Assembly: GCA_013151655.1 (NCBI GenBank) | Contig: JAADHX010000158.1 | Span: 1-25,063 of the forward strand | Length of the DNA: 25,063 nucleotides | Origin: Actinomycetota bacterium | GTDB lineage: Bacteria > Actinomycetota > Acidimicrobiia > Acidimicrobiales > Poriferisodalaceae | Reading direction: 5' to 3' | Shown: piece after piece, positions 16,119 to 24,162 of the stretch | Layout: each line of letters begins with the position of its first letter | How positions within the stretch are numbered: the stretch's first letter is position 1 | Notes under the pieces: model-generated | Database searches by the model: none | Seen by the model: the letters and a program-made list of their open reading frames with translations, nothing else | Told to the model about the DNA's origin: nothing | Translations under genes and position numbers: made by a program

Positions 16119-16768
16119 GCAATGATCCGAGTGAGGATCAGGTACGCAATGACCAGCACGAAGGGCGCTATCAGGCACACCAAGAACACGAGCAGAGATC
16201 CGGCACCAATGCGGCGCCAAGGAGTCGACCACGCCCTGGACTGGAACTCGGCTGATCCGGTGTCGAGGTCGTCGCCATCGAGCTCGATTCGAGCTCGCTC
16301 GATGTCTTCTATTGGAACCTGCACCCGCACCGTCCTGTCTGGCGCCAGGTGCGCGGCAACTCCAAGCGTGGGGTCGTACCGGAGGACGGAGTCGATTCCG
16401 GCAGCGGCGAGGCGTGCTTTGATGAGCCCCGCCGTTGGCAGGTCGCCGGCGGTGTAAACAGTCTCGAGTTCGACTCTGACCGTGTTGGCCTCACCGTCGT
16501 CGACTTCGCGGGTATCGATCATCTCCAGATCGGGGCCAGCATGAAGCTCAACCACCGCGGTGGCGCGTCTACGATCGTTCTGGTGAACCACGACGGCACC
16601 ATCGGCGTCGACGATGTGGCGAATGTCGGCCAAATCGAAATCGGCGAGCACCAACGTTCTGGAGTGATCGGGAACGCGCCAGAGCTCAAATGCCGGCCCT
16701 CGGGTTGCGGCTAGTTCGGCAACGTGCAGCTCGCTGTCGTCGTTGTCGAACACGTCACCCCTACTCAC
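16115..16768 (-). CDS. Tail-anchored DUF2007-like protein, first member of an overlapping related pair
   Basis: Read from GTG 16768, the 217-residue protein has three parts. Residues 16-76 (VAELAATRGPAFEL ... GAVVVHQNDRRRAT) are shared with the downstream gene product. Residues about 101-163 (LETVYTAGDLPTAGLIKARL, AAAGIDSVLRY, VRVQVPIEDIERARIEL) resemble DUF2007, a small ferredoxin-like fold annotated as a putative signal-transducing domain. Residues 187-214 form one C-terminal transmembrane helix. The predicted product is therefore cytoplasmic and tail-anchored. The open frame continues to 17107 but would run antisense through ferrochelatase, so the longer version is rejected. GTG 16768 has TACGCT exactly 7 nt upstream, consistent with a leaderless start. 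It is followed by the second gene with a 4-bp ATGA overlap. Confidence 0.78.
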   Translation of the reverse strand: MSRGDVFDNDDSELHVAELAATRGPAFELWRVPDHSRTLVLADFDLADIRHIVDADGAVVVHQNDRRRATAVVELHAGPDLEMIDTREVDDGEANTVRVELETVYTAGDLPTAGLIKARLAAAGIDSVLRYDPTLGVAAHLAPDRTVRVQVPIEDIERARIELDGDDLDTGSAEFQSRAWSTPWRRIGAGSLLVFLVCLIAPFVLVIAYLILTRIIA

Positions 16769-16775
16769 AACTCGA

Positions 16776-16781
16776 AGCGTA
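16776..16781 (-). promoter_or_regulatory. Possible -10 element for the tail-anchored pair
   Basis: On the minus strand TACGCT is followed by 7 nt and then GTG 16768. There is no Shine-Dalgarno between. It lies in a 91-bp divergent gap shared with ferrochelatase if that starts at 16860. Confidence 0.35.
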
Positions 16782-16846
16782 CCTGTGAGTAGTGACCCAT
16801 TGGGCAGCGCACACGCTACGAAAGTGCCCAAGAAGCTCCCGACCGA

Positions 16847-16852
16847 TACGGT
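16847..16852 (+). promoter_or_regulatory. Possible -10 element for ferrochelatase
   Basis: TACGGT ends 7 nt before GTG 16860. It is the only TANNNT hexamer at leaderless spacing among the candidate starts of this gene. Confidence 0.3.
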
Positions 16853-16859
16853 GCAGCCT

Positions 16860-17900
16860 GTGAAGGCCACCGAAGCGAGCGCCCGAACATACGACGCCAT
16901 CTTGTTGATGTCCTTTGGCGGCCCAGAAAGGCCCGAAGATCTCATCGCGTTTCTCGAGAACGTAACGCGGGGTCGCAACGTCCCAGCCGAGCGCTTGGCC
17001 GAGGTAGCCACGCAATACGACAGCTTGGGCGGCAAGAGCCCCATCAACGACCAGAACCGTTCGCTCATCGCGGCTCTCGAGGTCGAACTCGCGGCCAACG
17101 ACATCAACCTAAAAATCTACTTCGGCAACCGGAACTGGCACCCGCTGGTTGCCGACACCGCACAACAGATGGTCGATGACGGCGTACGCAACGCGTTGGT
17201 GTTTGTAACGTCAGCGTTCAGCAGCTATTCGGGATGTCGTCAGTATCGCGACGATCTCGTCGCGGCGGCGGCATCTGCATCGGCACCTTTGGCCCTGCAC
17301 AAGCTCAGGCCATTCTGGAACCATCCAGGGTTCGTCGAAACAATGGTGCAGCGCGTTGACGAGGCAATCGGCGCCTTCGATTCGTCGTCGGTGGTCGATC
17401 TTCGTGTCGTTTTTAGCGCGCACAGCATTCCCACATCAATGGCAGCCACAAGCGACTACGTCGATCAACTTCACGATGCGGCGCGGCTGATCATGGCCAG
17501 AATCGATCGAGCTGATGTGCCATTCGACTTGGTCTTTCAGAGTCGCAGCGGTCCCCCGCACGTGCCGTGGCTTGAACCCGACGTTCGCGGTCATCTGCGA
17601 ACGCTAGCAATCGAAGGCTCTGCGGCCGCCGTAGCGCTCGTTCCGTTGGGTTTTCTGTCTGATCACCAGGAAGTCGTGTACGACCTCGACATTGGCGCGC
17701 GTGAGGTCGCCGAGTCGTGCGGGCTTACGTTGATAAGAGCAGCCACAGCTGGCACTCATCCTCGATTCGTGACAATGATCCGCGAGCTCATCGAGGAGCA
17801 ATTGCTCGAAGGGGTCGAGCCGCTAAGTCTGGGTCCGTTTGAACCGCGCCAGGGCTCGTGTGCGGTCAACTGCTGCCCCGCGCCGCAGCCCCGGCGGTAG
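16860..17900 (+). CDS. hemH: Ferrochelatase / coproporphyrin ferrochelatase
   Basis: This protein (346 residues from GTG 16860) inserts ferrous iron into a porphyrin. In Actinomycetota the substrate is coproporphyrin III (enzyme also called CpfC). The signature YDAILLMSFGGPE opens the fold, and QYDSLGGKSPIN follows. The catalytic His is His188 in VFSAHSIP and the metal-site Glu is Glu271 in SDHQEVVYD. Cys126 (YSGCRQY) together with Cys334, Cys338 and Cys339 near the C-terminus (GSCAVNCCP) gives four cysteines placed as in [2Fe-2S] ferrochelatases of actinobacteria. No signal peptide or membrane segment is seen. The frame is open from before 16743, and GTGs at 16785, 16824 and 16851 are alternatives; 16860 leaves about 10 residues before the conserved YDA. 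It is convergent with tdk, with 1 bp between the stops. Confidence 0.94.
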   Translation: MKATEASARTYDAILLMSFGGPERPEDLIAFLENVTRGRNVPAERLAEVATQYDSLGGKSPINDQNRSLIAALEVELAANDINLKIYFGNRNWHPLVADTAQQMVDDGVRNALVFVTSAFSSYSGCRQYRDDLVAAAASASAPLALHKLRPFWNHPGFVETMVQRVDEAIGAFDSSSVVDLRVVFSAHSIPTSMAATSDYVDQLHDAARLIMARIDRADVPFDLVFQSRSGPPHVPWLEPDVRGHLRTLAIEGSAAAVALVPLGFLSDHQEVVYDLDIGAREVAESCGLTLIRAATAGTHPRFVTMIRELIEEQLLEGVEPLSLGPFEPRQGSCAVNCCPAPQPRR

Positions 17901-17901
17901 C

Positions 17902-18516
17902 TCAACCGACGCTGCGCAGCGTTTCCTTTGCAGGCTTACCTTCGCCATCAATCCAGTGACGCCGACATCGGAGTTCGTAGCTGACCGCAGTATCGCTACC
18001 GTCGTCGACCACAACCACGTCGCCGTGATACACCTGAACGCCGTCGACGAGGCGTGCGTTGTGGGTAGCAAGTTCGCCACACCAACAACGCGACTCGACT
18101 TGAATCTCGTTGCGTTCATCGGCCATCTCGAGCAATCGAGCGGTTGCGGGGAAAAGATGACCCATGAAGTCGGTCAACAGGCCGAACGCGAACACATCGA
18201 TGTCTAGATCGTCGACGACCCGCACCAGCTGATCGATCTGGGATGACAAGTAGAACTGGGCCTCGTCACAGACCATGAAGTCGACCTCGCCGCGAGACGA
18301 AATCTCGGTTGAGGCCAGCGTAAAGAGATCGTCATGGGGCCCGATGACTTCTGCCGCAGCCGACACGCCGAGGGCCGAGCTGACCGCGCGGCCTTCTCGG
18401 TCGTGTTGGGTGATGAGTAGACCTTGTGAGTGCTTGACGAGGTTGTGATGGATCTGAAGAGCCATGGTGCTCTTGCCAGCACCCATTGTTCCGTAATAGA
18501 AGCGCAGTTTGGCCAC
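17902..18516 (-). CDS. tdk: Thymidine kinase (type II, TK1-like)
   Basis: The 204-residue protein phosphorylates thymidine to dTMP in the salvage pathway. Walker A is GTMGAGKST near the N-terminus, Walker B contains CDEAQF, and the lasso region holds GLLTDFMGHLFPA. Zinc ligands are likely the CWCG pair and the CRRH pair near the C-terminus. The frame is open to a TTG at 18540, but GTG 18516 is preferred because AGGAGGG lies just 3 nt upstream of it (AGGAGGGTTCGTG) and the family begins with a short strand before the P-loop. The start codon and ribosome binding site fall within a perfect inverted repeat, described separately. The gene lies downstream of the surface-protein gene on the same strand, 80 bp apart, and probably has its own promoter. 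Confidence 0.93.
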   Translation of the reverse strand: MAKLRFYYGTMGAGKSTMALQIHHNLVKHSQGLLITQHDREGRAVSSALGVSAAAEVIGPHDDLFTLASTEISSRGEVDFMVCDEAQFYLSSQIDQLVRVVDDLDIDVFAFGLLTDFMGHLFPATARLLEMADERNEIQVESRCWCGELATHNARLVDGVQVYHGDVVVVDDGSDTAVSYELRCRRHWIDGEGKPAKETLRSVG

Positions 18517-18543
18517 GAACCCTCCTGAGGTCGTGGCCAAACT
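18506..18543 (-). promoter_or_regulatory. Perfect 13-bp inverted repeat enclosing the tdk ribosome binding site and start codon
   Basis: On the minus strand AGTTTGGCCACGA (18543-18531) and TCGTGGCCAAACT (18518-18506) are exact reverse complements, separated by 12 nt. The 12-nt loop contains the AGGAGGG Shine-Dalgarno, and the GTG start is inside the 3' arm. In mRNA this would form a 13-bp hairpin with the start codon paired and the Shine-Dalgarno exposed in the loop. Gene regulation through this structure is inference. Confidence 0.7.
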
Positions 18544-18596
18544 ACATCATCGTCATTCGGGTCGGTTCACGCCCAGGCACCGCCGTCGTTTAGGCG

Positions 18597-20810
18597 TCAG
18601 CCCAGCCGCCGTCGACGAGGCACAAGGCGATCGAGCGAGGTGGCCATCAGCACCAGGTCGACACCCAGAATCAACACGAGCAGACCCAACCAGCCGAGGT
18701 AGTCGGAGTCGGCTCCGGTCGCCGGCAGTTCTTCGCCGCCAACGGGAGGATCTTCGCCATCAACGGGTGGAGTTGTTGTTGTGGTGGTTGGCGTTGTGGT
18801 GGTTGGTGTTCCGGTTTCGGATCTGACCGTTGGAACCTTGACGGTTACCTCGGCATCGTCGTCTTCGGTCGGGTCCTGCGGACCATTACCCGGTGTCGAA
18901 TCGATGTCAATCTGATCGTGAGTAACAACTTCGGCCAGGTTCACGAACTCAAGTGGTGCATCGTCGTTGATCGTGACAACCATGTCGATCGTGACCGACG
19001 AGCCCGCAGCGAGGTCTCCTACGGTCCACACGCCCGTTGACGCATCGTAGGTGCCGTCGCCGGTAGCCGAGACGAACGTCACGGCACTCGGCAGCACGTC
19101 GTTGATGGTCAGTCCGGTTACATCGGACAGGGTGACGCCATCATCGGTCGCGGCTTTGGCTTCCACGGCCACCGAGTATGTGATTGTGTCGCCTCGTTTT
19201 CGATCGACTGGCCCAGCCTCGCCATCTACGGTCTTGGTGAGTTCGACATCGATCAGCGAGGCCGAGACGGCCGCTGAGTCGTCGTCGTCTTCTTCGGCTT
19301 GGCCGTTGCCAGGGGTAGAATCGATGTCGTCTTCGACGTGGCTCGCTACGTCGGCAAGATTCACGTGACGGCCAACGGTGTCGATGGTCGACTCAAGCAC
19401 CACGGTGGCCGATGAGCCAGCCGCGAGGTCGCCGATGGTCCAGATGCCCGTTGCGATGTCGACGCTACCGTCGCCAGTCGCGCTAACCAAGGTGACGCCA
19501 ACGGGTGCAACGTCGGTGACTGTGACGCCTGAGGCAGACCCGAGCACTACGCCATCGGGGCTCTCGGCTTTGGCTTCGACCGTGATCTCCCAGAACACCG
19601 TTCCGCCGACCGTGCCAACTACCTCGTCGGTGAAAGGTCCGGCTGGGTCGAGAGACACCGATTTGGCCAACTCGACGTCGATTTCGAGATCGAGAACAAC
19701 CGAAGCAGGAGGGCTCAGGACGAACGGTCCACCGCCGACCGACGCACCGGACTCGCCGAGTTGATCGGCCTCAGACTCGAGTTGGAACATGACCCAAGAT
19801 GCCCCTGCGGGCACAATCACATCGAAACGTAGCGATGTCCACTCTGGCTGGAAGTCTCGCTCGACGCTCGTTACTCGGTACGGTGCGTCGGCGGCTCCAC
19901 CGGGGTAGGGATGCCCATCCTCGTAGGGAACATCGGGGGCTGGGTTAGCTTCGAGGACGCACGGAAGTGCGTCGGATCCGAAGGGGTCATCGATTGCTTC
20001 GACACCGCCATTGGCACCGATGCCCGCGCCGGTGTCAGGGTCGATGGTCACGATGTTGTCAGGTGGTGTGCCGCTGCCAGCGAGGATCCAGATGGCATCG
20101 CCGCGGCACTCGGTTTGCAGGGAATCGGTTCCCGCATGATTGATGAAGAACCGTGCGGTGCGGTCGGTGGCGATTGGCGCGACGTTGTAGACGATTGGAA
20201 GCGTGACGCCCTGACCGTCGGGGAGCCCTTGCCAGTAGTAGTCGACACCAGCGCGCACCTCGACCAGCGATGGCACCGCGCAGGGTTCGACCGAGTAGAC
20301 AACAACCAGGCTTAGGCCATTATTGTAGCGCCCGACATCGCTGTCGTAGCTCGACACATCGAGGGTGCCCGCACCTGTGCCGTTGACCAAGTCATAACCG
20401 CCGGGACCAACGTCGGCGTACCAGGCATACCAAGTGTCGGGAAGGCCAGAGGGAGCCACACCAGCTTCGCCGTCTGGCTGAATGCCGACGACTTCGACGG
20501 CGTTAATGGTCAGGGTGCTGTCGGCACGATCGCCCCCTGGGGCAATGTCGTTCGGTGTCGTATCGTCTTGGCCCGCCCACACGGCGAACGCGGCCACGAC
20601 GGGCCCAGGCCCATCAGGTACCTCGATGGTTCCAGAGCCGGCCCCTTGCAAGCCGACGCCGTAGTCGATAACGGTCTCGCATCCCGCTTGGGTTCGATAG
20701 ATAGTGATCGAGCCGTCGGCTGATGCGGGTGTTCCGCTAACCACCGAATCCACCGCTACCGAAGCAGTCAGAATCGCCAAGGCGGCAACTGCCCGAATTA
20801 GTCCTCGCAT
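18597..20810 (-). CDS. Secreted DUF11-repeat surface protein with LPATG sorting signal
   Basis: The 737-residue product has a signal peptide (basic MRGLIR, hydrophobic AVAALAILTASVAV, cleavage near ASADG). A large N-terminal domain (about 35-375), unidentified and rich in Gly, Asp and Thr, contains pairs of Cys. Two DUF11-type repeats of about 130 residues follow; each ends with DSTPGNG plus an acidic run. Then come a Thr/Pro linker, the sortase motif LPATG (695-699), a hydrophobic helix (about 705-725) and a basic tail (PRRRR). It should be exported, cleaved by a sortase and attached to the cell wall. Its ligand is unknown; adhesin or surface-coat roles are guesses. ATG 20810 is preceded by GGAGA; the frame is open to 20843, but the later ATG starts the signal peptide. 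No sortase gene is in the window. Confidence 0.9.
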   Translation of the reverse strand: MRGLIRAVAALAILTASVAVDSVVSGTPASADGSITIYRTQAGCETVIDYGVGLQGAGSGTIEVPDGPGPVVAAFAVWAGQDDTTPNDIAPGGDRADSTLTINAVEVVGIQPDGEAGVAPSGLPDTWYAWYADVGPGGYDLVNGTGAGTLDVSSYDSDVGRYNNGLSLVVVYSVEPCAVPSLVEVRAGVDYYWQGLPDGQGVTLPIVYNVAPIATDRTARFFINHAGTDSLQTECRGDAIWILAGSGTPPDNIVTIDPDTGAGIGANGGVEAIDDPFGSDALPCVLEANPAPDVPYEDGHPYPGGAADAPYRVTSVERDFQPEWTSLRFDVIVPAGASWVMFQLESEADQLGESGASVGGGPFVLSPPASVVLDLEIDVELAKSVSLDPAGPFTDEVVGTVGGTVFWEITVEAKAESPDGVVLGSASGVTVTDVAPVGVTLVSATGDGSVDIATGIWTIGDLAAGSSATVVLESTIDTVGRHVNLADVASHVEDDIDSTPGNGQAEEDDDDSAAVSASLIDVELTKTVDGEAGPVDRKRGDTITYSVAVEAKAATDDGVTLSDVTGLTINDVLPSAVTFVSATGDGTYDASTGVWTVGDLAAGSSVTIDMVVTINDDAPLEFVNLAEVVTHDQIDIDSTPGNGPQDPTEDDDAEVTVKVPTVRSETGTPTTTTPTTTTTTPPVDGEDPPVGGEELPATGADSDYLGWLGLLVLILGVDLVLMATSLDRLVPRRRRLG
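18771..18810 (-). repeat. Thr/Pro-coding low-complexity repeat
   Basis: GTTGTGGTGGTTGG is followed by an imperfect second copy, coding for the Thr/Pro wall-spanning linker before the LPATG signal. Such tracts vary in copy number by slippage. Confidence 0.65.
18850..19250 (-). repeat. DUF11 repeat, C-terminal copy
   Basis: It codes for VELTKTVDGEAG ... FVSATGDGTYDASTGVWTVG ... DSTPGNG with acidic residues. It is homologous to the copy at about 19275-19680 and is separated from it by a short linker. Ends are approximate. Confidence 0.75.
19275..19680 (-). repeat. DUF11 repeat, N-terminal copy
   Basis: It codes for VELAKSVSLDPAG ... LVSATGDGSVDIATGIWTIG ... DSTPGNGQAEEDDDD. SATGDG, GDLAAGSS and STPGNG are shared with the second copy, which indicates tandem duplication. 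Ends are approximate. Confidence 0.75.
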
Positions 20811-20970
20811 TGAGGTCTCCTCATTACAAATCTCTTCTCGCACGCGTGGGGCGAATCTAGTCGAAGTCGAGGCACTACACGCACCATGCCTTTACGCAAC
20901 CACATCGAGTGGTACAATGCCCTCCTCTGCGAGGTCATTCCGCCACCCTGGGTCCCTGATTGTGCGGTGG

Positions 20971-23697
20971 TCAACTGCAACCGCTGGTGGAACCACATGA
21001 GCGGCACGTGTAACACGATCCCGCCCGACTCATGACATCGCCGCATGTGAAGCACAGCGCGGCGGCTGAGTTGACGCTCGCTGCTGGCGTCGAACTGAGG
21101 TCGGTTCCTGTAGATGACGGCACGGCGACCGTTTCGAACCCTGGCAGGGTCGGTTCGGTTCGTTCGTCGGTTGACAAGATTCCGAGAGACTGACGTTCCT
21201 CGATGGTCAGGTACTCGAGGGCCAACCGACGGAAGAGATAGTCAACGAGCGAGGAGGCAATACGGAGATCGGGGTCGTCGGTGATTCCGGCCGGTTCGAA
21301 TCTGACGTTCGCGTAGGCCTCGACATAGGCCCGCAGTGGAACTCCGTATTGGAGCCCGTGGCTCACCGAGATAGCGAATGCATCCATGATGCCAGCGAGA
21401 GTCGAACCCTGCTTGGCGACTGTTAGAAAGATCTCTCCTGGGCGGCCGTCGTCGTATTGGCCGACGGTCATGAAGCCGTGGCAATCAGCGACGCGGAACG
21501 AGAACGTTCTGCTACTTCTGGTTCGGGGCAGATTCTCGCGCTGGGGCGGAGGCGGCGATGTCGCGGGTACATACGAGTCGACGCTCATGGAGCCGCTGTC
21601 ACCCGCTGGGTCGGCAGCACCGGTAGACAACGGTTGGCCGACCTTGCAGTTGTCGCGATACACCGCAACGGCCTTTAGCCCTAACTTCCAGGCCTCAAGG
21701 TGGAGAGTTTCGATTTCGTCGACTGTGGCAGATTCGGGCAGATTGACGGTCTTGGAGATGGCTCCCGACAAGAACGGTTGAACCGCAGCCATCATCGCAA
21801 CATGGCCCATGTAGTCGATGGTGTTATCGCCCATCGAGCAGGCAAACACCGGCAAGTGGGCTGGGTCGAGGCCGGGAGCGTCGACGATGGAACCCGACTT
21901 AAGCACGTGCCTACCGATGGACTCGACTGCCGACTTGTCGTAGCCGAGTTGCTCGAGGGCCCGAGTCAGGGTCTGGTTAACAATCGACATCGTGCCGCCA
22001 CCGACGAGCTTCTTGATCTTTACGAGCCCAAGGTCGGGCTCGATCCCGGTCGTGTCACAATCCATCATGAACGAGATCGTGCCGGTAGGGGCCAGAACGG
22101 TCGCTTGAGCGTTTCGGACTCCGACGCGCTCGGCCCCGTCGACGGCGTTATCCCATGCCCGTTGCGCGGCGGTCAACATGCCGACATCGACGGCTTCTTC
22201 GTCGATATCGGCAACGGCGTCGCGGTGCGCGGTCAGAACAGCGACCGTGGCATCGGCGTCGGCGGCGAACCCGGCGAACGGTTCGAGACGGGCGGCAAGG
22301 TCGGCCGATGTCGCGTACGCAGTGCCGCCCATGAGGGCAGTGATGGCCGCGGCGAAGGATCGCCCGCGATCGGAGTCGTAGGGGATCCCCATGGCCATGA
22401 GCGACGCACCGAGGTTTGTGAACCCGAGACCTAGCTGGCGATAGTTGCGCGACGTCTCGCCGATCTGCTCAGTCGGGTAGTCGGCATGGCCAACCAGAAT
22501 GTCCATGGCGGTGAACGTGAGCCGTATCGCTTGCTGGAAACCCTCAATGTCGAAGCTGAGATCGTCCCTCAGAAACGTGATGAGGTTGAGGCTGGCCAAG
22601 TTGCAAGCCGAGTTGTCTAGGTGCAGGTATTCGGAGCAAGGGTTGCTGGCGTTGATACGACCTGCCGTTGGCGTTGTGTGCCAACGATTGATCGTGGTGT
22701 CGAACTGGAGGCCAGGGTCGGCACACTCCCAGGCCGCTTCGGCGATCGACCTGAACAGATCGCGAGCACGGACCGTTTCGATCACCTTGCCATCGAGTCG
22801 GCCGGTGAGATCCCATGGTTCGTCGTTGTCGACAGCGAACATGAACTCGTCGGTTAGCCGAACGGAGTTGTTGGCGTTTTGATACTGCGTCGAGTGACTG
22901 TCGGCGCCGTCGAGGTCCATCTCGAACCCTGCATCGCGTAGCACTCTGGCTTTGCGCTCCTCGATCGCCTTGCACCAGACGAATTGCTCGATGTCGGGGT
23001 GGTCCGCATCGAGAATGACCATCTTGGCGGCCCGGCGTGTCTTGCCTCCGGACTTGATGGTGCCTGCCGACGCATCGGCACCCCTCATGAAGCTGACAGG
23101 GCCCGAGGCCTCGCCACCGCCCTTGATGAGTTCCATCGAGGCCCGAATCCGAGACAGGTTGACACCAGACCCTGACCCACCTTGGAAGATCTTTCCTTCT
23201 TCGACGTACCAGTTGAGGATCTCGTCCATGGTGTCGTCGACGCTGAGGATGAAACACGCCGATGCCTGCTGCGGAACACCTTCGACACCAATGTTGAACC
23301 ACACAGGCGAGTTAAACGCAACGCGTTGGTGCAGGAGGAGCCAGCGCAACTCCTCGGCAAATGTTGTGGCCTCGATGTCGTCGGCGAAGTAGTCATCAAG
23401 GCGACCCCACTCGACAATGGTGCCAACAACGCGGTCGATGACTTGGCGAAGGCTCGATTCGCGAGATGGATCATCCTTGGGCCCGCGGAAGTACTTCTGA
23501 GCCACGATTGTGCTGGCGTTGAGCGACCATGTCTTTGTAAACTCAACGTCGAGCTGTTCGAAGCTGACCGAGCCATCGCGCCAATCAGTAAGCCTGGCGT
23601 CTCGGCGTTCCCATTCGACCTCGTCGAATGACGAGATGCCTTCGATGGTGAAGTGGCGCCGTAGACCCAACGAGTGGCGGTCAGGGGCGATCGACAT
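20971..23697 (-). CDS. nrdJ: Vitamin B12-dependent (class II) ribonucleotide reductase
   Basis: The 908-residue protein reduces ribonucleotides to deoxyribonucleotides with adenosylcobalamin as radical source, so it works with or without oxygen. Active-site landmarks are Cys148 in SACFIL, the thiyl-radical cysteine Cys354 in N-P-C-S-E (352-356) and Cys365 in SACNLASLNL; 148 and 365 would be the redox pair. APTGTISFMMD is the phosphate-binding region. The C-terminal tail has CFTCG and CYTCRSCG, cysteine knuckles that fit the zinc-binding or re-reduction tail of long NrdJ proteins. Length agrees with the actinobacterial class. ATG 23697 follows AGGAG with a good spacer. No nrdR is in the window, and no class I RNR genes are seen. 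It is preceded by a 563-bp non-coding region rich in DnaA-like motifs. Confidence 0.97.
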   Translation of the reverse strand: MSIAPDRHSLGLRRHFTIEGISSFDEVEWERRDARLTDWRDGSVSFEQLDVEFTKTWSLNASTIVAQKYFRGPKDDPSRESSLRQVIDRVVGTIVEWGRLDDYFADDIEATTFAEELRWLLLHQRVAFNSPVWFNIGVEGVPQQASACFILSVDDTMDEILNWYVEEGKIFQGGSGSGVNLSRIRASMELIKGGGEASGPVSFMRGADASAGTIKSGGKTRRAAKMVILDADHPDIEQFVWCKAIEERKARVLRDAGFEMDLDGADSHSTQYQNANNSVRLTDEFMFAVDNDEPWDLTGRLDGKVIETVRARDLFRSIAEAAWECADPGLQFDTTINRWHTTPTAGRINASNPCSEYLHLDNSACNLASLNLITFLRDDLSFDIEGFQQAIRLTFTAMDILVGHADYPTEQIGETSRNYRQLGLGFTNLGASLMAMGIPYDSDRGRSFAAAITALMGGTAYATSADLAARLEPFAGFAADADATVAVLTAHRDAVADIDEEAVDVGMLTAAQRAWDNAVDGAERVGVRNAQATVLAPTGTISFMMDCDTTGIEPDLGLVKIKKLVGGGTMSIVNQTLTRALEQLGYDKSAVESIGRHVLKSGSIVDAPGLDPAHLPVFACSMGDNTIDYMGHVAMMAAVQPFLSGAISKTVNLPESATVDEIETLHLEAWKLGLKAVAVYRDNCKVGQPLSTGAADPAGDSGSMSVDSYVPATSPPPPQRENLPRTRSSRTFSFRVADCHGFMTVGQYDDGRPGEIFLTVAKQGSTLAGIMDAFAISVSHGLQYGVPLRAYVEAYANVRFEPAGITDDPDLRIASSLVDYLFRRLALEYLTIEERQSLGILSTDERTEPTLPGFETVAVPSSTGTDLSSTPAASVNSAAALCFTCGDVMSRAGSCYTCRSCGSTSGCS

Positions 23698-23971
23698 AGA
23701 AACTCCTGGCGGTGACGATGCACCCTGAGATGTTTGATTGTTTGTAGGTCTGTGGCGACAGCCGGGGTCTGACAGGTGGAAACAAACAGCGCCAACCGGA
23801 AAGGTCGTCGCTATTGGAATCCGATGCAGCCCGCATGTGGACCCATTTGACTATTCCGCCGGTCCCCGGCCGTTGCTCACGGCTCAAGAATCTACGAACA
23901 GATGCCTGTGGACGCCTAGAGGACAGACAGAAAAGTTCTGTGGAAAAACTACAGGTCACATGTGGATGACC

Positions 23972-23980
23972 TTGGTCCAA
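23972..23980. promoter_or_regulatory. Palindrome TTGGTCCAA, first copy
   Basis: This 9-bp odd palindrome has the same half-sites as the one at 24034-24042; the two are 62 bp apart, about six helical turns. It could be a binding site for a dimeric regulator. Confidence 0.35.
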
Positions 23981-24031
23981 AGCATCAATCATCACGGCTT
24001 GTGACCAGATCTCGAGGCCTGGGGACAGCAA

Positions 24032-24044
24032 AATTGGACCAATT
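24032..24044. promoter_or_regulatory. Palindrome AATTGG-A-CCAATT, second copy
   Basis: The 13-bp perfect palindrome contains TTGGACCAA, the reverse complement of the first copy. It is a candidate operator in the nrdJ upstream region. Confidence 0.4.
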
Positions 24045-24162
24045 GTCAGTCGTAGTTTGCACTGACGGAGGTCCACACTTCCACGGATGCGCCGATAAGC
24101 GCGGGCCAACGGGACCAAGTTCGGAGGCTGGAGGTTGCCGCGAGTTAGACGCACCTCGGTCC

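Noticed and set aside
16769..17107. N-terminal extension of the tail-anchored DUF2007-like gene
   Set aside because: It would lie antisense to the conserved start of ferrochelatase and its residues lack the character of the rest of the protein.
21700..22434. A 244-codon open frame on the plus strand
   Set aside because: It is antisense within nrdJ, a strongly supported gene. Long shadow frames are expected in high-GC DNA.
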